Part shown: positions 1-9,958 of the stretch, piece after piece
Layout of the letters: every line of letters starts with the position of its first letter
Position numbering within the stretch: position 1 is the first letter of the stretch
NCBI GenBank assembly: GCA_005656395.1
Contig: SRSI01000079.1
Span: 992,001-1,056,000 of the forward strand
Reading direction: 5' to 3'
Length of the DNA stretch: 64,000 nucleotides
From: Strongyloides papillosus
Lineage: Eukaryota > Nematoda > Chromadorea > Rhabditida > Strongyloididae
Notes under the pieces: model-generated
What the model was told of the DNA's origin: nothing
Databases searched by the model: none
What the model saw: the letters and a program-made list of their open reading frames with translations, nothing else
Program-made: the position numbers and the translations under genes

Positions 1-569
1 TTAATGAATTTTTGGAAACTCCCAAAATCTTTTTCCGTAAGCTCTTCAATATCCAAAAACTTGATATTTGATCCAATTTTAAAAACACCTTCCAAGATGC
101 CGAAAAATATCAAGATGATCAGCAACATATACATAAAAGTCGAAGAGGTTCCCCATATCAAACATTTTTAAGAAACTAGACAATTCACCAACACTTTTAA
201 TGTTGGTGGTTTTCTGAAAAAAAATTAAGTATTAATGGTCGTCAAAACTATTACCGTGTAGTAAGCCACTGAAACCACCTGTGAATTCTCCCTGTATAAA
301 TTCATCTCGACATGAAATGGATGGCCATCATTATTCTTATCATATTTTATTGCAACACAACATGCCTTTCTCCTATTTAATTGGTGATACTTTTCATTAA
401 TAATATTATAGAATCTCCTTGACACATGTTTTGCAATGTTGATTTCCTTCCAGGAGAGTTTTGATAAGATGATAACAAGAACATCATCAGGGAGTATAGG
501 TGTATCATCATTTACTTCAAAATATTCCTCCTCTATAGTAAAATCCATGTTAAGATTATTAAGATCCAT
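1..569 (-). pseudogene. F-box protein, type 1, copy 1 (3' end off the window; frameshifted)
   Basis: Exon 1 is 255-569 and starts at an ATG followed by an acidic leader and an F-box (LPDDVLVIIL ... VSRRFYNII, about residues 26-60). F-box proteins normally bind Skp1 and supply substrates to SCF ubiquitin ligases. A 41-nt intron (214-254, GTAATAG..TTTCAG) lies at the same phase-0 place as in the two neighbouring paralogues. Exon 2 runs from 213 off the left edge. In a run of five A at 103-107 the reading frame moves by one base relative to the intact paralogue at 3771-4918; with that one base ignored the homology continues to position 1. Either a pseudogene or a consensus indel. The substrate-binding half has no recognised named domain. 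Confidence 0.7.
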
Positions 570-1066
570 AATAAAATTATATCCAAAACAACCCTGAAAA
601 AAAGATATTAATGTGATTGAATCGAAAGAACATTAGGTGAAAATGATTATAAATCAAATTGAGAAATTTCTCAGGTTAACCCTGATGACAACGAGAAGAA
701 CAAATTTAGGTGCATGAAGTGGGGGAAGTATTCATAATTTAATAGGGTTCATTGAATACTGAAACATCGCTACAAGAAAATGACTATTTTATAGTAGTGT
801 AAGTGGTGTGTCAAACGAAAATATTCACTGTTCCGTTTTTTTTATACATCTTTAGCAAAAAGATTTTGAAATCTAAGAACTTTTTTCATTCTATTAAAGA
901 GTATATCAGTCTTTCACTAACCATCCAATATATTACGAAATAATAATGAAGATAGGTATAAAGTAAATTATAAAGAGTAAATAGAAACATCAAACAATCA
1001 TAGATAGTAAACGGTAAAAAGAAATGAAGAGATAAAAATAAGTTGTACATGTATACAAGACTCATT

Positions 1067-1260
1067 CCTCCTCACAATAATAAAATGGATTTTTGATAAT
1101 AACAAAAAAAACATAAATGGGATTCATGAAACAAGTATGACTGATTTCCTAAGCCTCGATAACAACATTGTGATTCTTTACCATATACTGCTTCAGTTGC
1201 GTATTCATTTCAAAATGTATAACAATTCCTTAGATTTAAATACTGAAAATATAACAAATC
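1067..1260 (-). pseudogene. Relic C-terminus of a type-2 F-box gene
   Basis: Reading the minus strand gives a degraded match to the last ~50 residues of the gene at 17706-18798: HTC-(L/F)-(T/M)-N, then VFFVIIK-P-YY near the end, with a stop codon replacing one residue. No F-box exon is attached. The same tail occurs at 3214-3400, so it was carried along in the tandem duplication of the type-1 genes. Confidence 0.6.
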
Positions 1261-1602
1261 AGTTAACATAAAAAACAGAATAAAAATGAGTGACGTAGAT
1301 GTCGTCAGGTGAAACAGCAATAAAATCATCTGCCAAACCAATTTAAATAATACCTGTCAAAAACAATTAAAAAACTTTTTGTTGTTATAGAAGTTTTTCT
1401 TTCGAACTTTTTTATGTAAAACCCGAAACTAATCGAAAAACACCTGGAACACATTTTTTTATTCCTCAAATACCTACTTGCCCTGTGAACAAATTACTTT
1501 GTTATAAGAATGTAGTTTATAAAAAAAACACAACAAAAAGCAAAGAAAAATCAAAAAAATACATATTTAAATAAGAGTTCTTCTGTAAAAGTAAGAATTA
1601 TA

Positions 1603-2720
1603 TTAATGGTCCGATTCATCAAAATAGTACAGATGATTCCATAATCTAATAATTCTCATGATTTTATGCGCCTTTTCGAGACAATTCTTGCAATCTACAT
1701 TAGACCCAAATTCAACATAGTTTCGAAGATTTTGAGAATTAATGGCTTCCTCTACATTCTCGAGTTCATTGAGGCAATTTCTAAAAATATCGCAAAGATA
1801 TTCGATGTCTCCACCATAAAATAAATTAACAGTAATTTGATTGTAATCACATTCATTCTCCATATTACATGGTTGCTCCACTTTAAAATGCTCCTTAAAA
1901 ATACTTTCTAGAAGTTCAATATTCATTGATCCAAAATTCAAAGATTTCATACTTGAATTCTTTTCAAGTAATTTAGTGACAAAATCAGCTGACAAAATCT
2001 TCGTTTCAGGGCATTCAACGACACCTAAAAATTCAATGCTGCCGAAAGATGGTAAAGATAAGAGTGACAAAAAATCCTTCGCTTCTGTTGAAGAGGAACA
2101 TAAATGTGCGATATTAAACCCCTTTATTGACGAAAGTTTACCTATGAAATTTAGGAAACTCGTAAAATCCTTTTCTGCCAGCTTTAAAATACTCATATGT
2201 CCGATGTTTGTTCCTTCTTGAAAAGAGCCGTTCAAGATGCCGAAGATATCAATGTTATCAGCAAAAGGTAAATCAAGATTCCCGATATTTCTCAAATCGA
2301 CTGTATTTAAGAAACTAGATAATTCTCTACTATTTTCAAAACTGCCTTGCCTCTGGAAAAAAAAAGTTGAATAAAAAATAAATGGTCATCAAAACTATTA
2401 CCTTGTAGTCACTTATAAGGGCACCACCTGAATTAAGGTTTATTATTAACCTAAAAGTTACATTGATATGAAATGGATAGCTATCCGTTTCATCATATTC
2501 TATCGAAAGTTCATGTACTTTTCTTCTCTCTAATTTATGGTAATTTTCATGTACAATACCATAAAATCTCTTTGATACTTGCTTTACAACTTGATATCTT
2601 CCAAGGAGAGTTCCTTAAAATGATAACCATAATATCATCGGGAAGTACAGCTGTATCATCTTTTACTTCAAAATATTCCTCCTCTATACTAAAATCCATG
2701 ATAGAATGATTAGGATCCAT
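1603..2720 (-). pseudogene. F-box protein, type 1, copy 2 (two 1-nt deletions in exon 1)
   Basis: Exon 1 is 2402-2720 (ATG at 2720), intron 2353-2401 (49 nt), exon 2 1603-2352. Exon 2 is fully open and encodes a 249-residue C-terminal half with a Cys-Lys-Asn-Cys motif near the end, as in the intact copy. Exon 1 lacks one base in an A run at 2617-2620 and one in a T run at 2591-2592 compared with the copy at 4592-4918; these shift the frame inside the F-box helix and give an early stop. Adding two bases would make the exon 107 codons and the gene 356 codons, close to the intact paralogue (366). Two deletions 25 nt apart in an otherwise well kept gene could be assembly error or recent decay. 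Confidence 0.75.
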
Positions 2721-2759
2721 GATAAAGTAAAAATTATATTTTTAACAAACCTGATAAAA

Positions 2760-3400
2760 AGATATAAATATGATTGGATAGAGACAAAATATAAAAAAGA
2801 TAATTAGAAGTTAAATTAAAAAAGCTCTCACGAAAGATACTGATATCAACAAAAAAAATAAGTCTGGGTAAAAAAAGAATAAAAGTGTTTGCAATTTAAA
2901 AAGGTTTATTAAATTATGAAAGATATTACGAAGGAATGAATGTTTTTTAGTGAGAAATAATGACACGGCAAGCAAAAAGTCGTTGTTTTATTCATTTTTT
3001 TGCACCTATACCAAAGACAATTTTGATATCTTAGAGACATTTTTTATCATTCTATTGAGAATTTACCAGTCTTCAATTAATTATTCAATATATAACAAAA
3101 AAGAAATAAAGATAAGTTTAAGTATATTTCAAAGAGTAAAGTTTATGAACATTTAACAATTACAAATAGCAAGTGACAAAAAAAATTAAGAGATAAAAAT
3201 AAATTAATTATGAACGAAATCCTCATCCCTCATGGTGATAATAGTCTGGATTCTTGGCAATAACAACAAAAAAATTAATCCCATTCGTAAGACAGGTATG
3301 AAAGAGTTTCTGAGCTTTAATCATAATATTGTGATCCTTTACTGGAAAACGCTTCAGTTGACGTTTCTATTTGAGAAAGTTGAACAGTTCTTTAAAGTCA
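2760..3400. repeat. Segmental duplication shared with 17225-17860
   Basis: About 640 bp of upstream flank plus the type-2 F-box tail match 17225-17860 nearly base for base over long stretches, for example the shared run at 3221-3260 and 17700-17740 reading CCCTCATGGTGATAATAGTC. A much more diverged version lies at about 600-1230. This defines the tandem unit of the F-box array. Confidence 0.75.
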
Positions 3401-3631
3401 AATACTAAGAATATAACAAATCATTAATTTATCAATAGAAAAATAATAGAGGCGATTGATGTAGATGTTGCCATTTGAGTTACTAAAAAAAACCTCTGAT
3501 AATGAACTAACGTTATATTTATCAAAATAATTATTAAAAATTTTTTTGTTGATATTGAAATTCTTTATTTTGAATTTTTTATCATGCAAAAGTTGAAAAC
3601 AACCAAAAAACACCTGGTACACCTTTTCCAT
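3214..3631 (-). pseudogene. Relic type-2 F-box tail and adjoining open stretch
   Basis: 3214-3400 on the minus strand encodes an almost intact type-2 tail (IKAQKLFHTCLTNGINFFVV, ending YYHHEG and a stop). Upstream, 3398-3631 stays open for 77 codons but is very Asn/Lys/Phe-rich and has no recognisable domain; the equivalent sequence at about 1240-1480 is not open. I read it as decayed spacer or leucine-rich segment, not a working gene. Confidence 0.5.
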
Positions 3632-3770
3632 TCCTGAATTACATACTTTCTTGTGTAAACAAATAATTTAATATTAAAACATAATTTATTAAAAAAAAAC
3701 ACAATAAATAGTGAAAAAAAAATAAAATATATATTTAAGTGGAAGTTCCTAAGTACGATTAAGAATCATC

Positions 3771-4918
3771 CTAGTGATTCCATTCTTCGTCATCGTCTTT
3801 GTCTTTCATAAAATAATATATGCCAACATATTTCTTGATCCTATGTCTATTTTTAAGACAATTACTACAATCTGATTCAGATCCAAAGATGTATAGTGGT
3901 ATATTTTCACGATTCAAATTAAATGAAATCATTTCTTCTTCTACTACACACTCGAGTTCACCGAAATCATTTGTTAAACTGTTATAAAGACGTTCAATTT
4001 CACCGTAGACAATTAGATTGAGATGAATTTTATCGTGACTACATTCATTCTCCATTTGACGCGGTTGCTCCATTGTAAAATATTCCTTGGAGAGACTCCA
4101 AAGAAATTCAATATTGTATGATCCAATATCAATAGCCATTAAACTTGGACTATTTCTAATAAATTTAACAACAAAATCAGACGCTAAAATCTTCGTTTTA
4201 TTGCACTCAAAGATCATTAAACAATAAATGGTGTTGAAGGATGTCAATGATAGGAGAGAGAAGACATCCTTCTGTCCTGTTGAAGGAGCACATAAATGAT
4301 AGATACAAAGAACCTCGAGCCGTGACAATTTCTCAATAAATGTTCGGAAACTCCCAAAATCCTTTTCCGCAAGCTTCTTTATTACCAAATCGTTAACCTT
4401 TGTTCCTATTTCAAGAACCCCTTCCATGATACCGAAAAGATCAAGATTACCAGCAACTGATAAAATAAGCATGTCGAGTTTCCTTAGATCAAACATCCTT
4501 AGAAAACCAGTCAATTCATCAACACTTTGAATTTTCGTAGACTTCTGAAAAAAAAATTAAATAAAATATTAATGGTCGTTAAAACTATTACCTCATAGAA
4601 AAGCTTTATTTCCTCAAGTAAATAATCAGATGAATTCTCACTGTAGAATTTCATGTGGACAAGAAATGGATGGCTATCACATCTTCCATCATATTCTATC
4701 TCAGCACTGAGTACCTTTCTCCTGTTTAATTTATGATAATTTCTATGGACGATACCATAGAATCTCTTTGATACTTGCTTTACAACTTTGATATCTTCCA
4801 AGGAGAGTTCCTTAAAAATGATGACAAGAACATCATCAGGAAGTACAGATGTATCATCTTCTACATCAAAATATTCATCCTCTATATTAAAATCCATGAT
4901 AGAATTACTAAGATCCAT
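3771..4918 (-). CDS. F-box protein, type 1, copy 3 (intact)
   Basis: The only copy in the array without a break. Exon 1 is 4592-4918 (109 codons), intron 4545-4591 (47 nt, phase 0), exon 2 3771-4544; predicted protein 366 residues. The F-box spans about residues 25-60 (LPDDVLVIIFKELSLEDIKV, then VSKRFYGIV). The remainder is a divergent, probably leucine-rich, substrate-recognition region with a CSNC motif near residue 335. The likely role is a substrate adaptor of an SCF ubiquitin ligase, in cytoplasm or nucleus; the target is unknown. An inverted-repeat element begins only ~36 nt upstream of the ATG, so the original promoter has been cut off or replaced. Confidence 0.8.
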
Positions 4919-5121
4919 GATAAAGTTATAAATTATTTTTTAAACAGACCTGAATAGACATGGGATCCGACCCTGGTCGACCCTTGAAAATGGGTCGACC
5001 CCAAATTTTAGGGTCGATGCAAAATTACAAAAATTCTAGGATCGGTTTTATACTATTCACTGACAACTTTGGAAAATTCATCTGTTAGTGAAATAATAAT
5101 TATCTTTACCATATTTAAAAT

Positions 5122-5217
5122 TGCTAAATGACTACTTTATTGTACAACACGACAACAAAAACTAAATTAGATGACAATTTTTATCTTATTTATGATTATC
5201 AAATTCGTTATAAGACA
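5122..5217 (-). repeat. 3' LTR (96 bp)
   Basis: Identical to 9409-9504. In element orientation it starts TGTCTTATAACG and ends CATTTAGCA. The bases just before it (5218-5240) include GAGGCGGA, at best a weak polypurine tract. The ORF stop lies 29 nt upstream. Confidence 0.92.
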
Positions 5218-5245
5218 TCCGCCTCGGCCTAACGGAAACTGCGTT

Positions 5246-8200
5246 TCAACCTTCAGTGTTACCATGACTGTGCTCATCAGCAACCTTAGAAATCTTTAAG
5301 AAGTTCCTAGGTCCCCACATAACGCGATCAAAATCGTCTTCTTGGAGTTTCCTTGCTATATTGTGAATTTTATGGTGGCGTGCTCTCTCTATGTTATGAC
5401 TTCGTGCTAATGATTTTGCTGTGGACATCGCTGACTGTGAATCACATATTACGGGTATTTCCGAATTCTGTGTCATGGTGAGTGCTACTAATATTGCCTC
5501 AGTCTCCATATCCATATGAGTTAAGTTTTTCTCCAAAGGATTGAATTTCTTGCCCATCGAATACCCTTTTAACCATGTAAATTTTTCTCCATCCTTTATT
5601 GTTACTATTACACTAAATCCAACTGGTGTATTACTGCCATCTACTGCACAAATAATTTTGTGTTCTGACAATTTTTCTTTAGTTAATGCTGCTAGAGATT
5701 CATCAAATTTCTCCACCTCCTCCTCCTGGGCAAGTGGATCTTGATCCGCCAATTCCTTCAGAAGTACCATACGATGCCATAAATAATTTTGGTCCTTATT
5801 CCATTTCTTTGAAAAAACTTGTTCTACCTGTCTCAATAAATTTTCAGGTATTTCTTCAGATGGTTTATTGTCAAATCCAACGGTTATCAAGCATTGAATG
5901 TTAACTGAATTAAATTTCATGGTTGGTGCTGTTGTTGTTAATCGTTCCTTGAATTGGTCTTCCTTTACCATTAAATGGTGGCCTGTTCCTTCGTCTTCTA
6001 CGATAAAGGTGTGCTCTGAAAGACGTTCAAGTAGTTTCCCAGGCTTCCATTCGGATGATGCAGCTGATTTGAAGTATATCGGATCCTCATCATACTGTCT
6101 AGCGAAGACATATGAATTTCCAAACTTATAATTATCCGATGTACCAATTCTGCGTTCTAGTGGTGTTCTTCCTTGAGAGTCATATGTACTAGAATGGTGG
6201 TTTAACAATACCGTGTCCAACATCTCTTTAGAATTTCCTTTTCCTTCCTTATTTGATTTTGCCAACCCTTGTTTGATGGATTTCACTGCTTGTTCAGCTG
6301 GGCCGTTTGAATATGACTCATAGGGGACTGTAAAGACCTGACGAACTCCCTTCTTCAAACAAAAATTCTTTACTGATGTAGACATAAAACTTTTATAGTT
6401 GTCTGAAACTAATATTTGGGGTGTTCCGTTTTCCGCAAACATTTCTCTTAACGCAAAAAGTATTTGATTTGCATCTTGTGTTGCTATTTTCTTTGCCATG
6501 ATAAAATTTGAATTTACATCTACAGCAACTAAATATAACTGGTTTTCTAAACTAGCAACATCCATATGCCATCTTTGGTTTTCCCCCGTTGTTGGTACCC
6601 ATTCTCTCATTTTATAATTCTTCCTTTTATTTACTACTTGGCATATGTGACATTTCTGGTACACTTCTGAAACGTCCTTTCTGATACCTGGAGCCATAAA
6701 AATTTCTCTGATTTTATGCAACATATTTTCTACCGCAAAATGCCCTTCATGAGCCCATTCAGCAATGTCTTTGTAAGCTTTTGGTGGTAGGAGTGGTCTG
6801 CCGAAAACAAAGATTACATTGTCTCTAACCTCCAATCCATTTATGTTGCTGACCATAGATTTTTCATATCTGCTGGTAAAAGGTAGTTTCTCTATTATTT
6901 TTCTTTTTAACGATTCATACTCTTCATCTTCTATTGCTTGTATATCAATTGGAATATCCGGTGTGGAGATAGTTATTTTCTTGATTTCTTTGATTTCCGC
7001 CATCTTTTCCAAAACTTCATCTATCTTTTTCTCAAGCTTCAAATTATAACAGAACATATCACATTCCGCTTTCCAGATTGATATACGTGAAAAATGTGGA
7101 TTTAAATAATTACACTTTTTATTCCAAACACTTACCAGTGAAGCATTAGCTGTTCTGACTTCAGTGACATATGCTTTTGTGTACATATGGAACTTCTCAA
7201 GACCTAATCTAACAGCAAGTGCAGATTTTTCAATAGAGGTATAATTCTTCTCACATTCTGTCAACCCTTTTGAACCCACATTAATTAACTTTTTCTTCAA
7301 CACTTTTGCTGTCTCGGTAGAACGTGGAGTAGACCATAAGGTGAATTTTACTGATTCAAGGGTCCAACCTGTTTCTAAAATTAATTTCTCCTTTTCTGGT
7401 TCAAAATACTCCAAGATCGTTCTTTCCAACAACCTTTCTTTGACTAACTGCCAAACCTTATCTTTTTCTGTCGACCATATGTCTCGCTTATCCATAATTT
7501 TCCGTTCAAACTCTGAACTTTCTTCACCAATGAAATTTCTCAATCTCGAGATTTTTCCTTTTAGCATCAACAATTCTGTCTTGTTCTTTGGTATTGGTGT
7601 TTCCAAGGTCTTTTGGATGGCTTCTGGTGTAGCTCGGATGCCATGACGGGAAATTTCGTATCCTGTATATTCGACAACCTTTTCTCCGAGTATCAGTTTC
7701 TCCTCACTTATCTTTAAGTTATTTTTTCTTAGTTTTTCTAGTACTTGTATGAGAGGTTGTTCATCATCCTCATCATGAAGAATCAAAATATCGTCCATAA
7801 AAGCGATTACTCCCTCAGTGTTACCTAATACACGTTTTAGAGAATTAAAGAATAATACACCTGATTGTGATAATCCGTATACAAGACAGTTTGACTTAAA
7901 ATATCCGAACTCCAGTGCCATCGTGGTCCATTCATTTGTTCTCTCCGAAACCTTAATCAACCTGTAAGCACATCGGCAATCGATCAAACTAAAAACTAAT
8001 TTCTCTTTATTAGGATATTCGGATATTTTCTTTTGGAGCTCCAATAACGGTGGTAATTCTAGTGGAATGTGTGCGAAATTTGAATTTATAAATGAGCCAT
8101 CAATACACAAACGAATTTCTCCATTCTTCTTAGGAACTGCTGTTACTGGGCAAGCTTGCTTTGGAAACTTTACCTCCACCATATTCCCATTTTTTACTTC

Positions 8201-9409
8201 ATTTAGCACAAATTGCCTCGTCATTTCCCGTAAACTAGCTTCCATTTTTCTAGGTCTACACACCTTCCGAATTAAGGGACCTTCATTGAGCACGTAGTCG
8301 ACTTCTATCTTTTTATCTTTCGGAATTGATTCATCGTAAATCTCCGGGTAAGTTTCTAGGTAACTTTTAATGGAGTTGAAATTTGTTTTGATAGGTGTCG
8401 CTACTTTTCTACAGGCATTTTCTAAAGTTCCAAATAGTTGAATAAAGGTTCCTGGATCAAGTAATAATTCTTCTTCTCTCATGACCACGCACCTTAAATT
8501 TTCAACTGATCCGACAGGTCCACGGACTGTTAGCTTAATGAATCCTTCTGCCTTTAATTTAGCACCTCCCGGTCCAGTTAGCTGGACTGGAAGCTCTTCG
8601 AGAACTGGTTTATCCAACTCTTCCCAGATATGCCATGGAATCACTGTAACGTCTGCCTTCGTGTCCAGTACTCCCTCTGTCGACAAGACATGATCATTTA
8701 CTTCCAACTTGATGGGCTTAGGTTCTATGACGACTTGGTAGGAAGAACGGTCATCAAAAGTTGAACATATTTTTTTAACCCCCTTAGCCTCATTTTCCTT
8801 TTTCCACTTTTTTTCACCTTCCAGTCTTGGACACTCGGCCTTGCGATGACCTTCCGCTTTACATATAAAGCACCTAAAGCTTCCTTTCTCATCCTCTCTC
8901 CCATTAAAAAGCTTCAACGTTTTAGCTGTTGTAATCAATTCCCCTGTTGTCAACATTTTGTTCTCGATAAATCCCACTTTAGCCCTCTTTGAACAACACA
9001 AAATCAATTTAACTTGTAACAATAATTCTCTGGTGGACAGCTTCAAAAACTCTTTTGGAACACTCAGTATGAATTCGTTTAAGAAATCTTCAATACCTTC
9101 TCTCCCCCATTCATAACGACTCAACAATGCCGACACAAATCTATTATACAGTGTAGTTTGAATTTCATCGTGTAAAATTTTCTTCTGCATATTTTCTAAA
9201 GTCCATTCCTCTACATCTGCACCCATAATTTCTTCCAATAGCTCACATTCCTCAGCATCTAGCTGATTTATGATATTCATGACCGCTTGCCTCTCGGTCT
9301 CCTTCTTCTCCTCCTCTTTTGTAAACTTTAGCTTCAAGATCTCCCTTGCTATCAAGTCCTTCATTGGGCTTTTTCTCTCCGCGTTACCGGATCTCGTCCC
9401 AAACGCCAT
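5246..9409 (-). CDS. Gag-Pol polyprotein of the LTR retrotransposon, 1387 aa
   Basis: Domain order by residue: Gag-like N-terminus 1-170; CCHC zinc knuckle C180-C183-H188-C193; retropepsin near D249 (motif DTK instead of DTG/DSG); reverse transcriptase ~390-590 with FMDD at 537-540; degenerate RNase H ~675-760 (ETGW and TANAS where active enzymes have TDAS and TDH); integrase with H887-H890-C920-C923 zinc site and D950, D1003, E1039; then a second RNase H ~1250-1387 with D1257 (DGS), E1302 or E1304, D1323 and D1378. The product would copy element RNA into DNA in cytoplasmic particles and integrate it. No internal stop or frameshift. Start chosen because it is the first ATG after transcription could begin in the LTR. 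Confidence 0.93.
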   Translation of the reverse strand: MAFGTRSGNAERKSPMKDLIAREILKLKFTKEEEKKETERQAVMNIINQLDAEECELLEEIMGADVEEWTLENMQKKILHDEIQTTLYNRFVSALLSRYEWGREGIEDFLNEFILSVPKEFLKLSTRELLLQVKLILCCSKRAKVGFIENKMLTTGELITTAKTLKLFNGREDEKGSFRCFICKAEGHRKAECPRLEGEKKWKKENEAKGVKKICSTFDDRSSYQVVIEPKPIKLEVNDHVLSTEGVLDTKADVTVIPWHIWEELDKPVLEELPVQLTGPGGAKLKAEGFIKLTVRGPVGSVENLRCVVMREEELLLDPGTFIQLFGTLENACRKVATPIKTNFNSIKSYLETYPEIYDESIPKDKKIEVDYVLNEGPLIRKVCRPRKMEASLREMTRQFVLNEVKNGNMVEVKFPKQACPVTAVPKKNGEIRLCIDGSFINSNFAHIPLELPPLLELQKKISEYPNKEKLVFSLIDCRCAYRLIKVSERTNEWTTMALEFGYFKSNCLVYGLSQSGVLFFNSLKRVLGNTEGVIAFMDDILILHDEDDEQPLIQVLEKLRKNNLKISEEKLILGEKVVEYTGYEISRHGIRATPEAIQKTLETPIPKNKTELLMLKGKISRLRNFIGEESSEFERKIMDKRDIWSTEKDKVWQLVKERLLERTILEYFEPEKEKLILETGWTLESVKFTLWSTPRSTETAKVLKKKLINVGSKGLTECEKNYTSIEKSALAVRLGLEKFHMYTKAYVTEVRTANASLVSVWNKKCNYLNPHFSRISIWKAECDMFCYNLKLEKKIDEVLEKMAEIKEIKKITISTPDIPIDIQAIEDEEYESLKRKIIEKLPFTSRYEKSMVSNINGLEVRDNVIFVFGRPLLPPKAYKDIAEWAHEGHFAVENMLHKIREIFMAPGIRKDVSEVYQKCHICQVVNKRKNYKMREWVPTTGENQRWHMDVASLENQLYLVAVDVNSNFIMAKKIATQDANQILFALREMFAENGTPQILVSDNYKSFMSTSVKNFCLKKGVRQVFTVPYESYSNGPAEQAVKSIKQGLAKSNKEGKGNSKEMLDTVLLNHHSSTYDSQGRTPLERRIGTSDNYKFGNSYVFARQYDEDPIYFKSAASSEWKPGKLLERLSEHTFIVEDEGTGHHLMVKEDQFKERLTTTAPTMKFNSVNIQCLITVGFDNKPSEEIPENLLRQVEQVFSKKWNKDQNYLWHRMVLLKELADQDPLAQEEEVEKFDESLAALTKEKLSEHKIICAVDGSNTPVGFSVIVTIKDGEKFTWLKGYSMGKKFNPLEKNLTHMDMETEAILVALTMTQNSEIPVICDSQSAMSTAKSLARSHNIERARHHKIHNIARKLQEDDFDRVMWGPRNFLKISKVADEHSHGNTEG

Positions 9410-9504
9410 GCTAAATGACTACTTTATTGTACAACACGACAACAAAAACTAAATTAGATGACAATTTTTATCTTATTTATGATTATCAAATTCGTTATAA
9501 GACA
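9409..9504 (-). repeat. 5' LTR (96 bp), must hold the promoter
   Basis: Identical to 5122-5217. Its final A (9409) is the A of the ORF start codon. The next bases in element orientation are TGG, the usual start of a primer-binding site complementary to a tRNA CCA end, so the primer site would lie inside the first codons of the ORF. Confidence 0.92.
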
Positions 9505-9958
9505 AAAATATTAGTTCTGAAATTAGTATTGGCCATTTTTGGAGTTCAGTAAAGTTATCAGCACCTAATTTACATAGTTAATTATCAAAAATTAAGAATA
9601 ATAAAGTCAACTAACATCAAATCTGAGAGTTCAATGCTATTATATATTAGAAATTGTCGACGAACTAATTTAACTACTAAGAATTTGAACAATTTATTAG
9701 TTTGAAAGAATAATTTATATATTGTAATATTTTTAATTATAGAAAATTTTCTTTAAATATAATAAAATTATGTTTTTTACAGGGATATATGTTACTAGTT
9801 TAACGGGTCGATTTTAAAAAGCGACCCTAAACCGACCGACCCTGGGTCGAAAAATTTACCGACCCGCCTATGTCTAGTTAAAAATGATGAAAAAAAAATT
9901 TTATTGTAAATAATTATTGAAGAAAATGTTTTATTTTTTTGATATATTATTTTTTTAT

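Larger units (their letters stand above)
5122..9504 (-). mobile_element. Ty3/gypsy-like LTR retrotransposon, complete, 4383 bp
   Basis: Identical 96-bp direct repeats bound a single ORF. In element orientation they start TG and end CA, and the flanks are a perfect 5-bp duplication AAAAT (5117-5121 and 9505-9509). Identical LTRs and an unbroken ORF argue for recent insertion. The element is unusually compact: LTRs are under 100 bp and there is no untranslated leader between the 5' LTR and the start codon. Confidence 0.92.
4957..9874. mobile_element. Small TA-target inverted-repeat element, split by an LTR retrotransposon
   Basis: The ends read GACATGGG (4957) and, inverted, GACATAGG (9874), each flanked by TA (4955-4956 and 9875-9876). 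Both ends are rich in GGGTCG/CGACCC palindromes that stand out in AT-rich DNA. Without the retrotransposon (4383 bp plus one 5-bp target copy) the element is about 530 bp, so it is probably a non-autonomous MITE; a TA target suggests the Tc1/mariner group but the short, imperfect terminal match makes that tentative. Confidence 0.6.
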
